This document shows positions 1-8,134 of a stretch of 64,000 nt of DNA, in pieces. The notes under the pieces were generated by a model that worked only from the letters and a program-made list of their open reading frames with translations, made no database searches and was not told the origin of the DNA. The position numbers were made by a program, and so were the translations under genes. How positions within the stretch are numbered: the first letter of the stretch is position 1; each line of letters opens with the position of its first letter. This DNA comes from Alphaproteobacteria bacterium (GTDB lineage Bacteria > Pseudomonadota > Alphaproteobacteria > Rhizobiales > Aestuariivirgaceae), in assembly GCA_024640405.1 (NCBI GenBank), contig JAHEFB010000010.1:1-64000 (forward strand), given 5' to 3'.

Positions 1-2
1 GC

Positions 3-302
3 GGACCGCCGGTTGTGATTGCCCTGATGAGCCGTGGAGACGATATCGAAACCGTTCGTGCCAATGTGTTCACCGTGATGTCGGCGATGATCGGAATCTC
101 CATCGCTTCATTCTGGTGGTTTGGATTACTTACACCCAAGGTCTTGTTATTCGGTTGCCTGAGTGCGCCGTTCTGCCTTGCAGGCACGATGTTGGGTGCC
201 CGCGCTTTCAGGACCAACGCCAGCGAATATTTCAATCACTTCGCTATGGGTCTGCTGGTAGTGCTGGCATCGATAACCCTGTATTCTGCTCTCACGTCCT
301 GA
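3..302 (+). CDS. TauE/SafE-family membrane permease, C-terminal part
   Basis: Only the last ~99 codons are in the window; the frame is open to the left edge. The visible protein starts GPPVVIALMSRG, matching the GG(P)PV signature at the start of the second half of TauE/SafE (sulfite/organosulfonate exporter-like) permeases. Three hydrophobic stretches follow (around ASFWWFGLL, VLLFGCLSAPFCLAG and FAMGLLVVLASITL), a normal TauE C-terminus. It would lie in the inner membrane and export or import a small anion. The substrate cannot be told from this fragment. Confidence 0.7.
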   Translation, partial: GPPVVIALMSRGDDIETVRANVFTVMSAMIGISIASFWWFGLLTPKVLLFGCLSAPFCLAGTMLGARAFRTNASEYFNHFAMGLLVVLASITLYSALTS

Positions 303-838
303 AACTGGACCCTTGTTTCCATTCTATAGGTTCAACCATCACCTGCTCTTTCTTGGAAACCAGTACGAGCGGCTCCCTGTTTCAGATTCTTTCTTTGTTC
401 TATACTAACATCCGAACCCTAACCCCCTGTTAACTACCATGGTGGCGTGTTAACGCACCAAGCAGATTTGCTGCGTTTCAAGGTTTTCGAAGCTCGTGTT
501 TATGTTCTGCGTAAACCTTTTTGCAGACTTCACTGAGTCCAGCCAATGTGGAGGGCGTGTCCAGGAAAGGCCGATTATGGTATTTAGCTCCTCCCCAGAC
601 ACGCCTCCTTTTTGACGAGGCTGTTCGCAATTCGGATTGCCTCGTGATCGGTGATATGTTGACCGACCTGGTCGGCTCCGATCGGGTTCGCCGACATCCC
701 CACCGCCGCCATTGATCCGCCCCTACCGACGGCTTCTCCGACGCTCCCGGCGCTTATCGGGTCCCGGTCCCCTTTGTCGCCTCATGATTGTCGCAAATCA
801 TGCCGGCGGCGATTGTTTCCGACGGTCTAACCCACACG
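303..838. other. Non-coding gap at the left flank of the recombinase/ParB island
   Basis: No convincing gene is seen. Short open frames here lack family resemblance and are preceded by no clear ribosome-binding site. The one notable structure is a long hairpin at 550-613. The gap separates the TauE permease from the convergent end of the ParB-like operon, so it may hold one boundary of the mobile island. No flanking direct repeat could be identified by eye. Confidence 0.5.
550..613 (+). terminator. Long hairpin with T-run, candidate terminator
   Basis: The left arm GGAGG-G-CGTGTC (550-561) pairs with GACACG-CCTCC (598-608), leaving one bulged G, and TTTTT follows at 609-613. The loop is unusually long (about 36 nt), so this could be a bidirectional terminator between the TauE gene and the convergent ParB operon, or the end of a small RNA. 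It is a structural call only. Confidence 0.45.
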
Positions 839-1735
839 CTACACCGTCTCCTCCGTCACAATTGAAACTGCCTCAGAAATGCGTTTGAACTCAGTAGTTA
901 TCTCTGAGTGGTTCTGGGACAGGTATCGGCAAACGGCATCGTTCTCGAGTAGTGAGGCCAGATAACCTCGCGCGAGAACCAGGTTGAGATGGTCTGGACC
1001 ATAGCTGTCCTCGATCTGTTTCATTTCCCGTTGGACCTTGGCCATCTCAGATTCCATCTGGGCGATTTGTTCGGCCGAAATGCCTTTGAATTTCTTTGGT
1101 TTGTCGGATTCTATGAGTTGGTCCTGTGGTGTTGCCGCCAGAAGTGCTCTCGAATAGCTAACCGAGTAGTTGTCCATCGCGATCATAAGCTCTGCGACTT
1201 CCACCTGGCGAAGGGGCTTCATCTTCTTCAGGGAATGAAACGTGTTTTGAGCGCAGTGTTTGTCCTTCAGCAGCGCCACGGTCTCGGAGCAGATGCCCTC
1301 CAGCAGGGTTCGTTTCTGGCGAATGGTTGCGATGTTGACGTCAAGAGCTTTTGCGATGCGCTCTTTGGGAACGCCACGTTCAATTGCTTTCAGGATCATC
1401 TTGTGTTCCTGAATGGTCGCCAATCGGCTGATCCGTTTATTGTACGTAAAGGCCTCGTCTTCAGTCGCGACGAGACAGCTGACGCCGTCAACACCGAGCT
1501 CCATCAACGCTTCGGCGCGAAGATGGCCATCGAGCAGCATGTATTTTCCCTTTGCTCCGCGTTCACGAACGACGATTGGAGGCTCGATGATCCCAACCTC
1601 GCGAATTGACGCTATAATCTGAAGATATTTTCGGGTTTTCCGGATCCGTTTTTGAAGCTGTTTTACAGGCAGTATGTCCGACAGTTTGATGAAAACGCTG
1701 TCGGCCTCGAATGCGATGTTGACCCGTTTCGCCAT
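839..1735 (-). CDS. ParB/RepB-like protein with RepB C-terminal-type region
   Basis: This is a 298-residue protein with a ParB N-terminal (ParBc) fold: the segment EPPIVVRERGAKGKYMLLDG followed by HLRAEALMELG is the ParB box (the G-x-R/L-R-x-EA type). A predicted HTH lies around residues 115-140 (PKERIAKALDVNIATIRQKR). The rest is mostly helical and matches the alphaproteobacterial 'RepB C-terminal domain' proteins that accompany recombinases. It is the last gene of a recombinase-ParB-ParB operon, starting 2 nt after the stop of the preceding ParB gene. ParB proteins bind DNA at centromere-like sites and use CTP. Here the genes are not beside a ParA or RepC gene, so classical plasmid partition is unlikely. 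The family call is firm; the biological role is unknown. Confidence 0.8.
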   Translation of the reverse strand: MAKRVNIAFEADSVFIKLSDILPVKQLQKRIRKTRKYLQIIASIREVGIIEPPIVVRERGAKGKYMLLDGHLRAEALMELGVDGVSCLVATEDEAFTYNKRISRLATIQEHKMILKAIERGVPKERIAKALDVNIATIRQKRTLLEGICSETVALLKDKHCAQNTFHSLKKMKPLRQVEVAELMIAMDNYSVSYSRALLAATPQDQLIESDKPKKFKGISAEQIAQMESEMAKVQREMKQIEDSYGPDHLNLVLARGYLASLLENDAVCRYLSQNHSEITTEFKRISEAVSIVTEETV

Positions 1736-1737
1736 GG

Positions 1738-2634
1738 CTACTTCGCAACTGCCATGGCAACGAGATCTGCCAGCGGGCGGGGCATTGTTTCCAAGCCCTC
1801 CGCGCGCAGTAATGTCAGGAAGTTTTCATCCGCCAGCAGTTGCCGAAGAGCTTGAACGATGAACAACAGCCTGTTTTGCGTGACTTCCGCTCTGTTGATG
1901 ATGAGCCGTTGACGTTGCACCTCCTTTTCGTATGTGCGCACCAGTGTTTCGGACGACATCGTCGACCGTGTTGCCGTCGATGGCCCTCGACGCATTGCCT
2001 TTCCGCGCCGCTGGTGCTGTTCTACCAGACGTTTCGCGACAAGCAGCTTTTTGCCGCGCAAGAACCCATTTTGATACGCATCTGCAAGAGCTTCCTGGAC
2101 GCCTTCCTCATCCGTCTCAGCAATGTCGATAGCGACACTCAGCGGGATCTTGCCTGTTTCAACCGCTGAAAGGAGCCGCTCCTCGCCTTCTTCAAGAAGA
2201 TGACGAATTGAGTGGACATACTCGTATGACAGGCCTGTTTTGGCTGCGATTTCCGTGTCGGTGTTTCCTCGCTTTGCGAGCTCGCCGATGTCTTGCAACA
2301 ATTCCAATGGCAGGTGTTTGCGGCGCGCCAAATTCTCGACCAAACTCATAACCAAGCTATCTTCTTCGCTCACATCGACGACAATCGCCGGGATCTCACG
2401 CTCACCGAGTTGAATGAATGCTTCTAGTCGACCTTGACCGCATACGAGATGGTAGTTCGCTGGGTCATCCCTGTTCGGATTTCTGTTGACAGTAATCGGC
2501 TTTTTGAGCCCGATTTTCGAGATGCTGTCGACGATCAGTTTGAAGGTCGCCTTGTTGCGGGCCCGCGGATTGATCACCGTGATCTGGTCAATCGGGATCA
2601 ACTCAACTGTAATTTTCTCCTTCTCAGGTGTCAC
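1738..2634 (-). CDS. ParB N-terminal-domain protein
   Basis: This 298-residue ParB-like DNA-binding protein opens with IPIDQITVINPRARNKATFK, a typical ParB start. The ParB box follows (LVCGQGRLEAFIQLGEREIP, then VENLARRKHLPLE), and an HTH sits near residues 120-150 (TDTEIAAKTGLSYEYVHSIR). The C-terminal ~100 residues are basic and helical. Its start codon overlaps the recombinase stop by 4 nt (ATGA), so the two are translationally coupled. Unlike the downstream ParB-like protein it has the canonical G-x-G-R-x-EA box. Two different ParB proteins encoded back to back with a recombinase suggest a joint nucleoprotein complex on the element, possibly at the iteron cluster 2 kb away. This is inference. 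Confidence 0.85.
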   Translation of the reverse strand: MTPEKEKITVELIPIDQITVINPRARNKATFKLIVDSISKIGLKKPITVNRNPNRDDPANYHLVCGQGRLEAFIQLGEREIPAIVVDVSEEDSLVMSLVENLARRKHLPLELLQDIGELAKRGNTDTEIAAKTGLSYEYVHSIRHLLEEGEERLLSAVETGKIPLSVAIDIAETDEEGVQEALADAYQNGFLRGKKLLVAKRLVEQHQRRGKAMRRGPSTATRSTMSSETLVRTYEKEVQRQRLIINRAEVTQNRLLFIVQALRQLLADENFLTLLRAEGLETMPRPLADLVAMAVAK

Positions 2635-4208
2635 GTAGCCATCTCCGTGATCCTTACGCGCTCGGCCATCTTGAAGAAGTGCTCCAAAGTTTTGAACCGA
2701 AAAGCGTCGAACATAAGCCCGTTCTCCTGGGCCAGTCTGATCTTGTCAGTCGCTATCCCTGAGAGAGGCAACAGGTAGTAATCGAGTGGGATTTCATTTG
2801 CGTCGTTCATGCGAACCGCCACGGTGATATCGGGGGCAAATCCGGTATCGAGGCGAATTTTCCAACGCAAAGAGCCCGCAGGAGTTTGTTGACAGCGCGC
2901 AATAACAATCGAAGCAGAGAACTCGCGATTGACGGTCAGCAGATCCGTAACAGGGCTGCGGGAAATCGAGCCACCCAATTCCTCTATCGCCGAAATGGTA
3001 TCCGACACTATCCCCTCGTGGTGGCGCCGAAGCGCGCGATTGATTTCGATGTATCTATAGTCGCGGTCCGGCCTAAAACCGACGATGTCGTAGGCACGCA
3101 GCAAGCTGCCAAATCGATGCTGATAGGTGCTGCTTGATGGCATGTCCGGAGTTTCGTCGATTATGAGGCCAGACAGATAGCCGTGATTGCTGAGCAGCTT
3201 CCTGAGACGCTCGAGCATTTCCTCATCGGTAAAGCGCCGGTTGCGTTCCCGGATCATCCCCTGCGCTGTGAAAAACACCTGTGGGTCGACAATTCCTTCA
3301 AACGCACCATCGGCCCGGATCCACATCTCCGGCTCGTTGACGACCCGCTCCTTTTTCAGTTTGAAAGAGCGCCTGTTGTAGACGTTGTTGCCAATGTATT
3401 TTTCGTTGGTGAGGATCTGGTGGACGGCACCGCGCGTCCAGGGACGGCCGAGATCTGTTGTCTGGCCTTTCCCATTCAGAATTGCAGCGATCTCGCTCTC
3501 GATTTTTCCACCGTCGACGAATTCGCGATACATCCATCGGACCGTTTTCACCTCTTCTTCAGGACCGGGCACCAGGATGACACGATCAGTTTGCAGGCTC
3601 TTGTGCTCGCCTAATTGTAGTATGCCTTGGGGAACGCCGTTTTGATCCACGCGCATACGGCGCAGTCCGTACCCGGCCATGCCTCCCTGTCGAAAGCCCA
3701 GTTCAATCAACCGACACTGCCCGGCAAAAACCTTAGCAGACAGCTCCCGGCTGTATTCTCCCGCCATTGAGCGTTTGACGCTTTTGAATATCGTCGACGC
3801 CGGGCTGCCATCATTCTCGAACTGTTCGGCACAGTAGTGAACCGAAACGCCACTGCGCCTGCAAATGTATTCGTAGTAAGCGCTCTCGTCAGCATCCTGG
3901 AACCGGCCCCACCGGCTGATGTCGTAAACCAGGATGACGTCAAATCCGGTGTCACCACTTTCCACGTCGGATATGAGCTGCCTCAGCGCGTGCCGTCCCT
4001 CAATCTTCAGGCCACTTTTTCCGGAGTCCGAATACGTGCGCACAATCTCCATATTTAGGGCATCCGCATACTGGCGGATCGCATCAGCCTGATTTTCCGT
4101 AGAGTACTTCTGGTGCTCGGTTGACATACGGACATATTCTGCCGCGCGGATCCTTTCTGTGTCCGCGCTATCGGTGATGATGGTTTCTGCTCCGTTTTGG
4201 TCAGCCAA
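2631..4208 (-). CDS. Large serine recombinase (resolvase/invertase N-terminal domain plus recombinase domain)
   Basis: The protein has 525 residues. The N-terminal resolvase domain (about residues 22-170) contains the catalytic-serine motif YVRMSTEHQKYSTENQ, the VYDISRWGRFQD segment, and KRSMAGEYSRELSAKV, which corresponds to the conserved arginine helix. A 'Recombinase' domain follows (about 190-300, with GGMAGYGLRRMRVDQNG and the typical AVHQILTNEKYIGNNVYNRR). The C-terminal region is less conserved and lacks an obvious coiled coil. Large serine recombinases integrate or excise elements at short att sites without host factors. It is the first gene of the leftward operon with two ParB-like genes and is divergent from a small HTH gene. 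It appears intact. Confidence 0.9.
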   Translation of the reverse strand: MADQNGAETIITDSADTERIRAAEYVRMSTEHQKYSTENQADAIRQYADALNMEIVRTYSDSGKSGLKIEGRHALRQLISDVESGDTGFDVILVYDISRWGRFQDADESAYYEYICRRSGVSVHYCAEQFENDGSPASTIFKSVKRSMAGEYSRELSAKVFAGQCRLIELGFRQGGMAGYGLRRMRVDQNGVPQGILQLGEHKSLQTDRVILVPGPEEEVKTVRWMYREFVDGGKIESEIAAILNGKGQTTDLGRPWTRGAVHQILTNEKYIGNNVYNRRSFKLKKERVVNEPEMWIRADGAFEGIVDPQVFFTAQGMIRERNRRFTDEEMLERLRKLLSNHGYLSGLIIDETPDMPSSSTYQHRFGSLLRAYDIVGFRPDRDYRYIEINRALRRHHEGIVSDTISAIEELGGSISRSPVTDLLTVNREFSASIVIARCQQTPAGSLRWKIRLDTGFAPDITVAVRMNDANEIPLDYYLLPLSGIATDKIRLAQENGLMFDAFRFKTLEHFFKMAERVRITEMAT

Positions 4209-4340
4209 CTTGCTTACCCGGTCTAACTAATCTCGAGCTTATCACTCCCAACCAAGGTTCTGCCTCGAATTGACCTTAGCGGGCACACGACAGGCGCCGA
4301 CGTTCTCCATGATTTCAAACCATATGCATGGAGAACAGGA

Positions 4341-4760
4341 ATGTCGTTTCACAAAAAGGGCCGAAAATTTCGGACCGTTTCCGGCAAAACTTTTCCAAAA
4401 TCAGCTGATAAGCTTGAGCAAACAGGCGGTGACGGATTTCGGTCTGTGATCGCTGAGACATTGCACGAAGCATTTGGTGGTACGCGAATGTCCGTCAAAG
4501 CCGTGATGGCTCGCACAGGCGCTACTGAGCGAACCGTCAAGAACTGGTTTCAAGGCAAGAACGGCCCGAACGGAGAGAACTTGATAGACCTCATGCGGTG
4601 CTCAGATGAGGTTCTGGAAGTCGTGCTGTGGATGGCAGGGAGGGAGGAGATTCTGGCTGGAAAAATGTTGGTCGATGCCCGGGAAAAATTGGTCGAGATG
4701 TTGAACATCATCGACCAGCTTCAAATTGCTGAGGAAACATCCGATTCTGGTGATGAATAA
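4341..4760 (+). CDS. Small helix-turn-helix protein divergent from the recombinase
   Basis: This is a 139-residue protein with a basic N-terminus. An HTH runs around residues 50-75 (MSVKAVMARTGATERTVKNW, then FQGKNGPNGENLIDLMR), similar to phage-type and Cro-like regulators in which ATERTVKNWF is the recognition helix. The C-terminus is acidic and helical (EETSDSGDE end). It lies 132 bp from the divergent recombinase operon and directly upstream of the iteron cluster at 4764-4834, so it is a natural candidate for the element's repressor or for the iteron-binding protein. The start is the ATG preceded by GGAGAACAGGA. Confidence 0.75.
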   Translation: MSFHKKGRKFRTVSGKTFPKSADKLEQTGGDGFRSVIAETLHEAFGGTRMSVKAVMARTGATERTVKNWFQGKNGPNGENLIDLMRCSDEVLEVVLWMAGREEILAGKMLVDAREKLVEMLNIIDQLQIAEETSDSGDE

Positions 4761-4763
4761 CAG

Positions 4764-4834
4764 GGTCCCTGCTCCAGGAATCGTTTTCCCTGATCTGCAA
4801 AAACATTTCCCTGCTACGCGAATTAATTTCCCTG
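4764..4834. repeat. Iteron array: four TTTCCCTG-type repeats at a 21-bp period
   Basis: TTTCCCTG occurs at 4785, 4806 and 4827, exactly 21 bp apart. A degenerate copy (GGTCCCTG) lies one further period upstream at 4764. The positions following the core are partly shared (CTAC, TTAC). A 21-bp spacing puts all copies on the same face of the helix, as in iterons or tandem operator/partition sites. Reverse-orientation copies (AGGGAAAT at 4846, ACAGGGAAAT at 4949) lie downstream. The array starts 4 bp after the HTH gene. Confidence 0.75.
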
Positions 4835-4925
4835 TTACAATTTTTAGGGAAATCGGCACGTAAAGCACTGTCTTTGCTGTATATTATGTCTCGAGCAAAG
4901 CCCAAAACAGCTCCATTTTGCAAAA

Positions 4926-4958
4926 ATTCCCTGTATTTTCCCGGTAGAACAGGGAAAT
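4926..4958. repeat. Inverted repeat built from the same TTCCCTGT core
   Basis: ATTCCCTGT (4926-4934) and ACAGGGAAAT (4949-4958) form an inverted repeat. A third related half-site, TTTTCCCGG, lies between them at 4936-4944. With TTTCCCT/AGGGAAA at 4827-4852 this gives two inverted pairs of the same word. The arrangement resembles a recombinase or regulator binding region of the island, possibly its attachment site. It is a pattern call, not a proven att site. Confidence 0.5.
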
Positions 4959-5010
4959 GGCACCTGAGACGAGTTCGCACTGGACTGGCTCCACCACCAG
5001 ATTAGCAAAA

Positions 5011-5045
5011 GGACGTTGAGGCGATGTTGTCTCAGCGTCCTTTTT
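5011..5045 (+). terminator. Strong rho-independent terminator
   Basis: GGACGTTGAG (5011-5020) pairs over 10 bp, with one G-T wobble, with CTCAGCGTCC (5031-5040) around a 10-nt loop. TTTTT follows at 5041-5045 and an A-run precedes the stem, so it could also work on the other strand. It probably closes transcription coming out of the recombinase/HTH island. Confidence 0.8.
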
Positions 5046-5210
5046 GATTGGATATTCCAGTTTGCTGGTTATCTGGTGCGCTGGACGGTGTTTCGGAGGC
5101 GTTCGCCATCGTCCGCAGAGCCCAGGCAAGACCGGCAAGTTCGGCGCTCACCTCAATTACTCGCGATACGACGAGAACCTGCAAAGTCTCACACCCGCTG
5201 GGCGAGTGTC

Positions 5211-5238
5211 GGGGCAGGTTGGAAACCGGGAAACCTGC
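5211..5238 (+). promoter_or_regulatory. Conserved hairpin leader, copy 1
   Basis: A 28-nt block ending 1 nt before the ATG of the secreted protein is repeated base for base at 24147-24174 before another secreted-protein gene. GCAGGTT (5214-5220) pairs with AACCTGC (5232-5238); GGTT/AACC inside gives an alternative short hairpin. There is no free Shine-Dalgarno sequence, since the only GGGAAA-like stretch lies inside the structure. The block can also be read as the C-terminus of an upstream frame ending GAGWKPGNLQ, whose TGA overlaps the downstream ATG (ATGA). Confidence 0.6.
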
Positions 5239-5239
5239 A

Positions 5240-5704
5240 ATGAAAAAATCTGTGTTTGTGTTGGCCTTCTGTTTGACGGCCGTACTTCCTCCTCCGGCCA
5301 CCACGGCCCCCTACTGTGCTTCTGTCAAACACAACAGCGGCAAGGTCAGCGGGGTCGCCGGCAGCGTGAGGGTTATAGCGGCAAAGAAGGCAATTTCCGG
5401 CTGGGAAAGAAAGGCCCGCAGGAAATTCAATGAACCTACAATCAACTGGAGCCGGGCCCGGCGCAAATCGGTCAGGTACAAGAATTACACGCCTAACATT
5501 GCCAGCGCACTGGCTACGGGAACAATTTGCATCAAGAGTGCCCGGACACCCAATCGCGCTACAGGCAAATGCCCGCCCAATGACCTGAAGTGCAGGGCCA
5601 AGCTGTTTCAATACAAGAAGAAATTCCAGACCACCCCGGATGGCGTCAAGGCGGGTCTCAACCCGCAACCGGAACCCCCCAGCAATGTCTACCAAAGGCA
5701 ATAA
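5240..5704 (+). CDS. Small secreted protein of unknown function
   Basis: The protein has 154 residues. A clear Sec signal peptide (MKKSVFVLAFCLTAVLPPPA) is followed by a mature part with few cysteines. The segment AKKAISGWERKARRKFNEP, continuing INWSRARRKSVRYKN, has the A-x-x-x-A-I-x-x-W-x-x-x-V/A spacing of small exported proteins common in rhizobia and relatives. The C-terminus is proline- and asparagine-rich (NPQPEPPSNVYQRQ). The ATG is chosen because it gives the signal peptide and abuts the conserved leader; longer upstream starts would place the leader inside the protein. I do not recognise a function. It is probably periplasmic or extracellular. Confidence 0.65.
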   Translation: MKKSVFVLAFCLTAVLPPPATTAPYCASVKHNSGKVSGVAGSVRVIAAKKAISGWERKARRKFNEPTINWSRARRKSVRYKNYTPNIASALATGTICIKSARTPNRATGKCPPNDLKCRAKLFQYKKKFQTTPDGVKAGLNPQPEPPSNVYQRQ

Positions 5705-5848
5705 ACTTCCAGCGCCACATCATCACCTGACCCTTCAACAGACAATCGCTGACCCTGAACAAACCTGCCAGCCGCAATTCGGAATTGCGTGTCAAAGGGC
5801 TTTGCGGCAGTCTTGACCTCTTGTTCTGTTGTTATCGGAGGATGCAAA

Positions 5849-8134
5849 TTGGCTGCGAACGAAGCCGGACAGGTCAATCGCTGGAAGCGCTTCGAGGACT
5901 GGGACAACCGCCCGTTGCGTCTCGACAAGTTTGCAGCCGATGATCCGGCCAACGGGTTTTCCGCCTTTGCCGGCAAGGCCGATCCGAAACCGGCAATCTC
6001 GATGAAGTCGAGCGCGGTGACCATGATGGACGGTGTCGCGGCGGATGACTTCGACATGATCGACACCTTCATTGCACGGCACCACCTTGACCCCGATATA
6101 GTCGAAGAAGCCATGGCAATGCCGTCTTCCCAAGTGGCGCGCATGCTGGTTGACATGCATGTGCCGCGGAATGAACTGGCCCGGCTGGCCCGTGGCATGA
6201 CGCCTGCCAAACTCGCTGAGGTGGTCGCCCAGTTGAACTCGCTGGAACTGGCCTTTGCCTATTCGAAAATGCGGGCCCGCAAGACGCCCGGTAATCAGGG
6301 CCACGTCACCAACGCAAAGGATGATCCCTTGCAGCTTGCCGCTGACGCGGCAATCGCCGTGGCACTTGGCTTCGACGAGATCGAAACAACAATGCGGGTC
6401 GCGCGCAATTCCTGGTCGAACGCGCTTGCCTGTTGTGTTGGTTCTGCGGTCGGTCGCGCCGGCACATTGTTCCAGTGCTCAAGCGAGGAAGCCGAAGAGC
6501 TGGAAATCGGCCTGGCCGGCTTCACCTCCTACGCCGAGACGGTCTCGGTCTACGGTACGGAAAACGCCTTCATCGATGGTGATGATACACCTTGGTCAAA
6601 GGCCTGGCTGGCAGCGGCCTATGCCTCGCGCGGCATCAAGATGCGCTGTACGTCAGGGGCTGCCGCGGAACTTCTTATGGGGTTCCATGAGGCCAAATCG
6701 CTGCTTTACCTGGAGGCGCGCTGCCTGTGCATGCAGCGCGCGATGGGGTCTCAGGGCACCCAGAATGGCGGCATCGATGGTGCACCGCTGGCATCAACCA
6801 TTCCCGGCGGCGTTCGCGAGCTGCTTGCCGAAAACCTGCTGGCGGTGTGGCTGGATCTGGAGTGTGCATCCGGCAACGATGCCCGGCACTCGGAATCGGA
6901 AATCCGGGTCGGGGCGAAAATCCTGCCCTATCTGATCGCCGGATCGGACCTCATCTGTTCCGGGTTCGGTACGATCCTGAAGTATGACAACTCGTTTAAC
7001 CCATCGTCATTCAACGGCGAGGAGCTGGAGGATTTCCTGGTTCTGCAACGGGACTTTGAAGCAGACGGCGGGCTCAAGTCAGTGGACGAGGCAGATGCAC
7101 TGGCGCTGAGACGGCGCGCTGTCGATGCCTTGTCGGCTGTATTCGAGGAACTGGAGCTGTCGCAACCTGAAGAGCACATGAAACAATCGGTAGTTGCAGC
7201 ATCGGGTTCCCTGGAGACTACGAGCTTTTCCCCGGGCGAGGTGACCACTATCAGCCGCAATATCGAAGAGCGACAGATTACGGTGGTTGATGTGATCAAG
7301 GCGCTGGCAAGCAGGGGATTCGCAGACGAGGCGGAAAACCTGCTGTTCCTTGTCAAGTTGCGGGTCAGCGGTGACTACCTGCAGACGTCCGCGGTGATCC
7401 GTGGCGGGAAAGTCCTGAGTGCCATCAACGATCCCAACGACTATAGCGGTCCCGGCACCGGATACCGGCCGTCCGAAGCACGCAAGGAGGAACTTGCAGC
7501 AATCCGCGAAGTACTGGATCGCAAGGAGGTGCTGCGCACGGAAGCCACCTTCGCCAATGATGAGGCCCGGCGCATCCGCTATATTTCCATGGGAGAGGCA
7601 ACGCGCGGCAATGGCCAGCTTGAAATCGTTGTCGGCATTTCGCCCGGCTACGGCGAACAACTGTTCCGTACCCTGGCCGGTCATCCGTCGAGCAGTGTTC
7701 TGATGGCGTTGCGCGACGGTATCGAGGAAGCCGGCGGCAGGATGCGGGTGGTGCGTTTCATACACACCGCGGATACGTCGTTCCTCGGTCTGAGTGCCGC
7801 GACGCTGGCAGGATCAGGTGTCGGCATTGGTCTGCAGGCCAAGGGCACCTGTGTTATCCATCAGACCGGCAGGCTTCCGCACAACAACCTTGAGCTGTTC
7901 TCCAATGCTCCCATCACCACGCTTGAGCACTATTGCGGGTTTGGCCGGAATGCGGTGGCCTATGCCAGGGGTGAGCAGCCGGAACCTGTCGTCGTGCCAA
8001 CCATGGGCGAAGCGCTCGGGGCGCGGTTTCATGCGCGATCCGCGCTGATTTTTGCAGTTGAGACTGCCATGACCAGCGACGGGGCGAAGCCTCAGGAAAT
8101 CGGCGTCGAATTTTTGAAGGAAGCAGCAGGATGA
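5849..8134 (+). CDS. B12-dependent diol/glycerol dehydratase, fused large and medium subunits (PduC-PduD type)
   Basis: This is a 761-residue fusion. Residues ~10-550 are PduC/DhaB1-like, with KDDPLQLAADAAIAVALGFD, ETTMRVARNSWSNA, YGTENAFIDGDDTPWSK, QGTQNGGIDG and DLECASGND. The residues that in the Klebsiella enzyme bind substrate and K+ (His in GHVTN, Glu in ETT, Glu in GTE, Gln in QNG, Asp in ASGND) are all present. Residues ~570-750 are PduD-like, with SGVGIGLQAKGTCVIHQ and LPHNNLELFSNAPITTLEHY. Family members use adenosylcobalamin to dehydrate 1,2-propanediol or glycerol to an aldehyde. The start is a TTG 7 nt after GGAGG; an in-frame ATG further upstream has no such site. No encapsulation-type helix is seen at the N-terminus. 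It overlaps the small-subunit gene by 4 nt. No reactivase gene is nearby. Confidence 0.88.
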   Translation: MAANEAGQVNRWKRFEDWDNRPLRLDKFAADDPANGFSAFAGKADPKPAISMKSSAVTMMDGVAADDFDMIDTFIARHHLDPDIVEEAMAMPSSQVARMLVDMHVPRNELARLARGMTPAKLAEVVAQLNSLELAFAYSKMRARKTPGNQGHVTNAKDDPLQLAADAAIAVALGFDEIETTMRVARNSWSNALACCVGSAVGRAGTLFQCSSEEAEELEIGLAGFTSYAETVSVYGTENAFIDGDDTPWSKAWLAAAYASRGIKMRCTSGAAAELLMGFHEAKSLLYLEARCLCMQRAMGSQGTQNGGIDGAPLASTIPGGVRELLAENLLAVWLDLECASGNDARHSESEIRVGAKILPYLIAGSDLICSGFGTILKYDNSFNPSSFNGEELEDFLVLQRDFEADGGLKSVDEADALALRRRAVDALSAVFEELELSQPEEHMKQSVVAASGSLETTSFSPGEVTTISRNIEERQITVVDVIKALASRGFADEAENLLFLVKLRVSGDYLQTSAVIRGGKVLSAINDPNDYSGPGTGYRPSEARKEELAAIREVLDRKEVLRTEATFANDEARRIRYISMGEATRGNGQLEIVVGISPGYGEQLFRTLAGHPSSSVLMALRDGIEEAGGRMRVVRFIHTADTSFLGLSAATLAGSGVGIGLQAKGTCVIHQTGRLPHNNLELFSNAPITTLEHYCGFGRNAVAYARGEQPEPVVVPTMGEALGARFHARSALIFAVETAMTSDGAKPQEIGVEFLKEAAG

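Noticed and set aside
839-2634. ParB-like pair as a plasmid partition cassette
   Set aside because: No ParA and no RepC-like initiator are next to it; the genes are coupled to a recombinase instead.
4960-5000. Possible tRNA or tmRNA 3' end (CTGGCTCCACCA before a terminator) as an integration target
   Set aside because: The preceding bases do not form a T-arm (ACGAG and TGGAC do not pair) and the TTCGCAC loop does not match the TTCRANY consensus.
5048-5239. Longer N-terminus of the first secreted protein
   Set aside because: It would bury the signal peptide and the conserved leader inside the protein. Kept only as the possible leader region.
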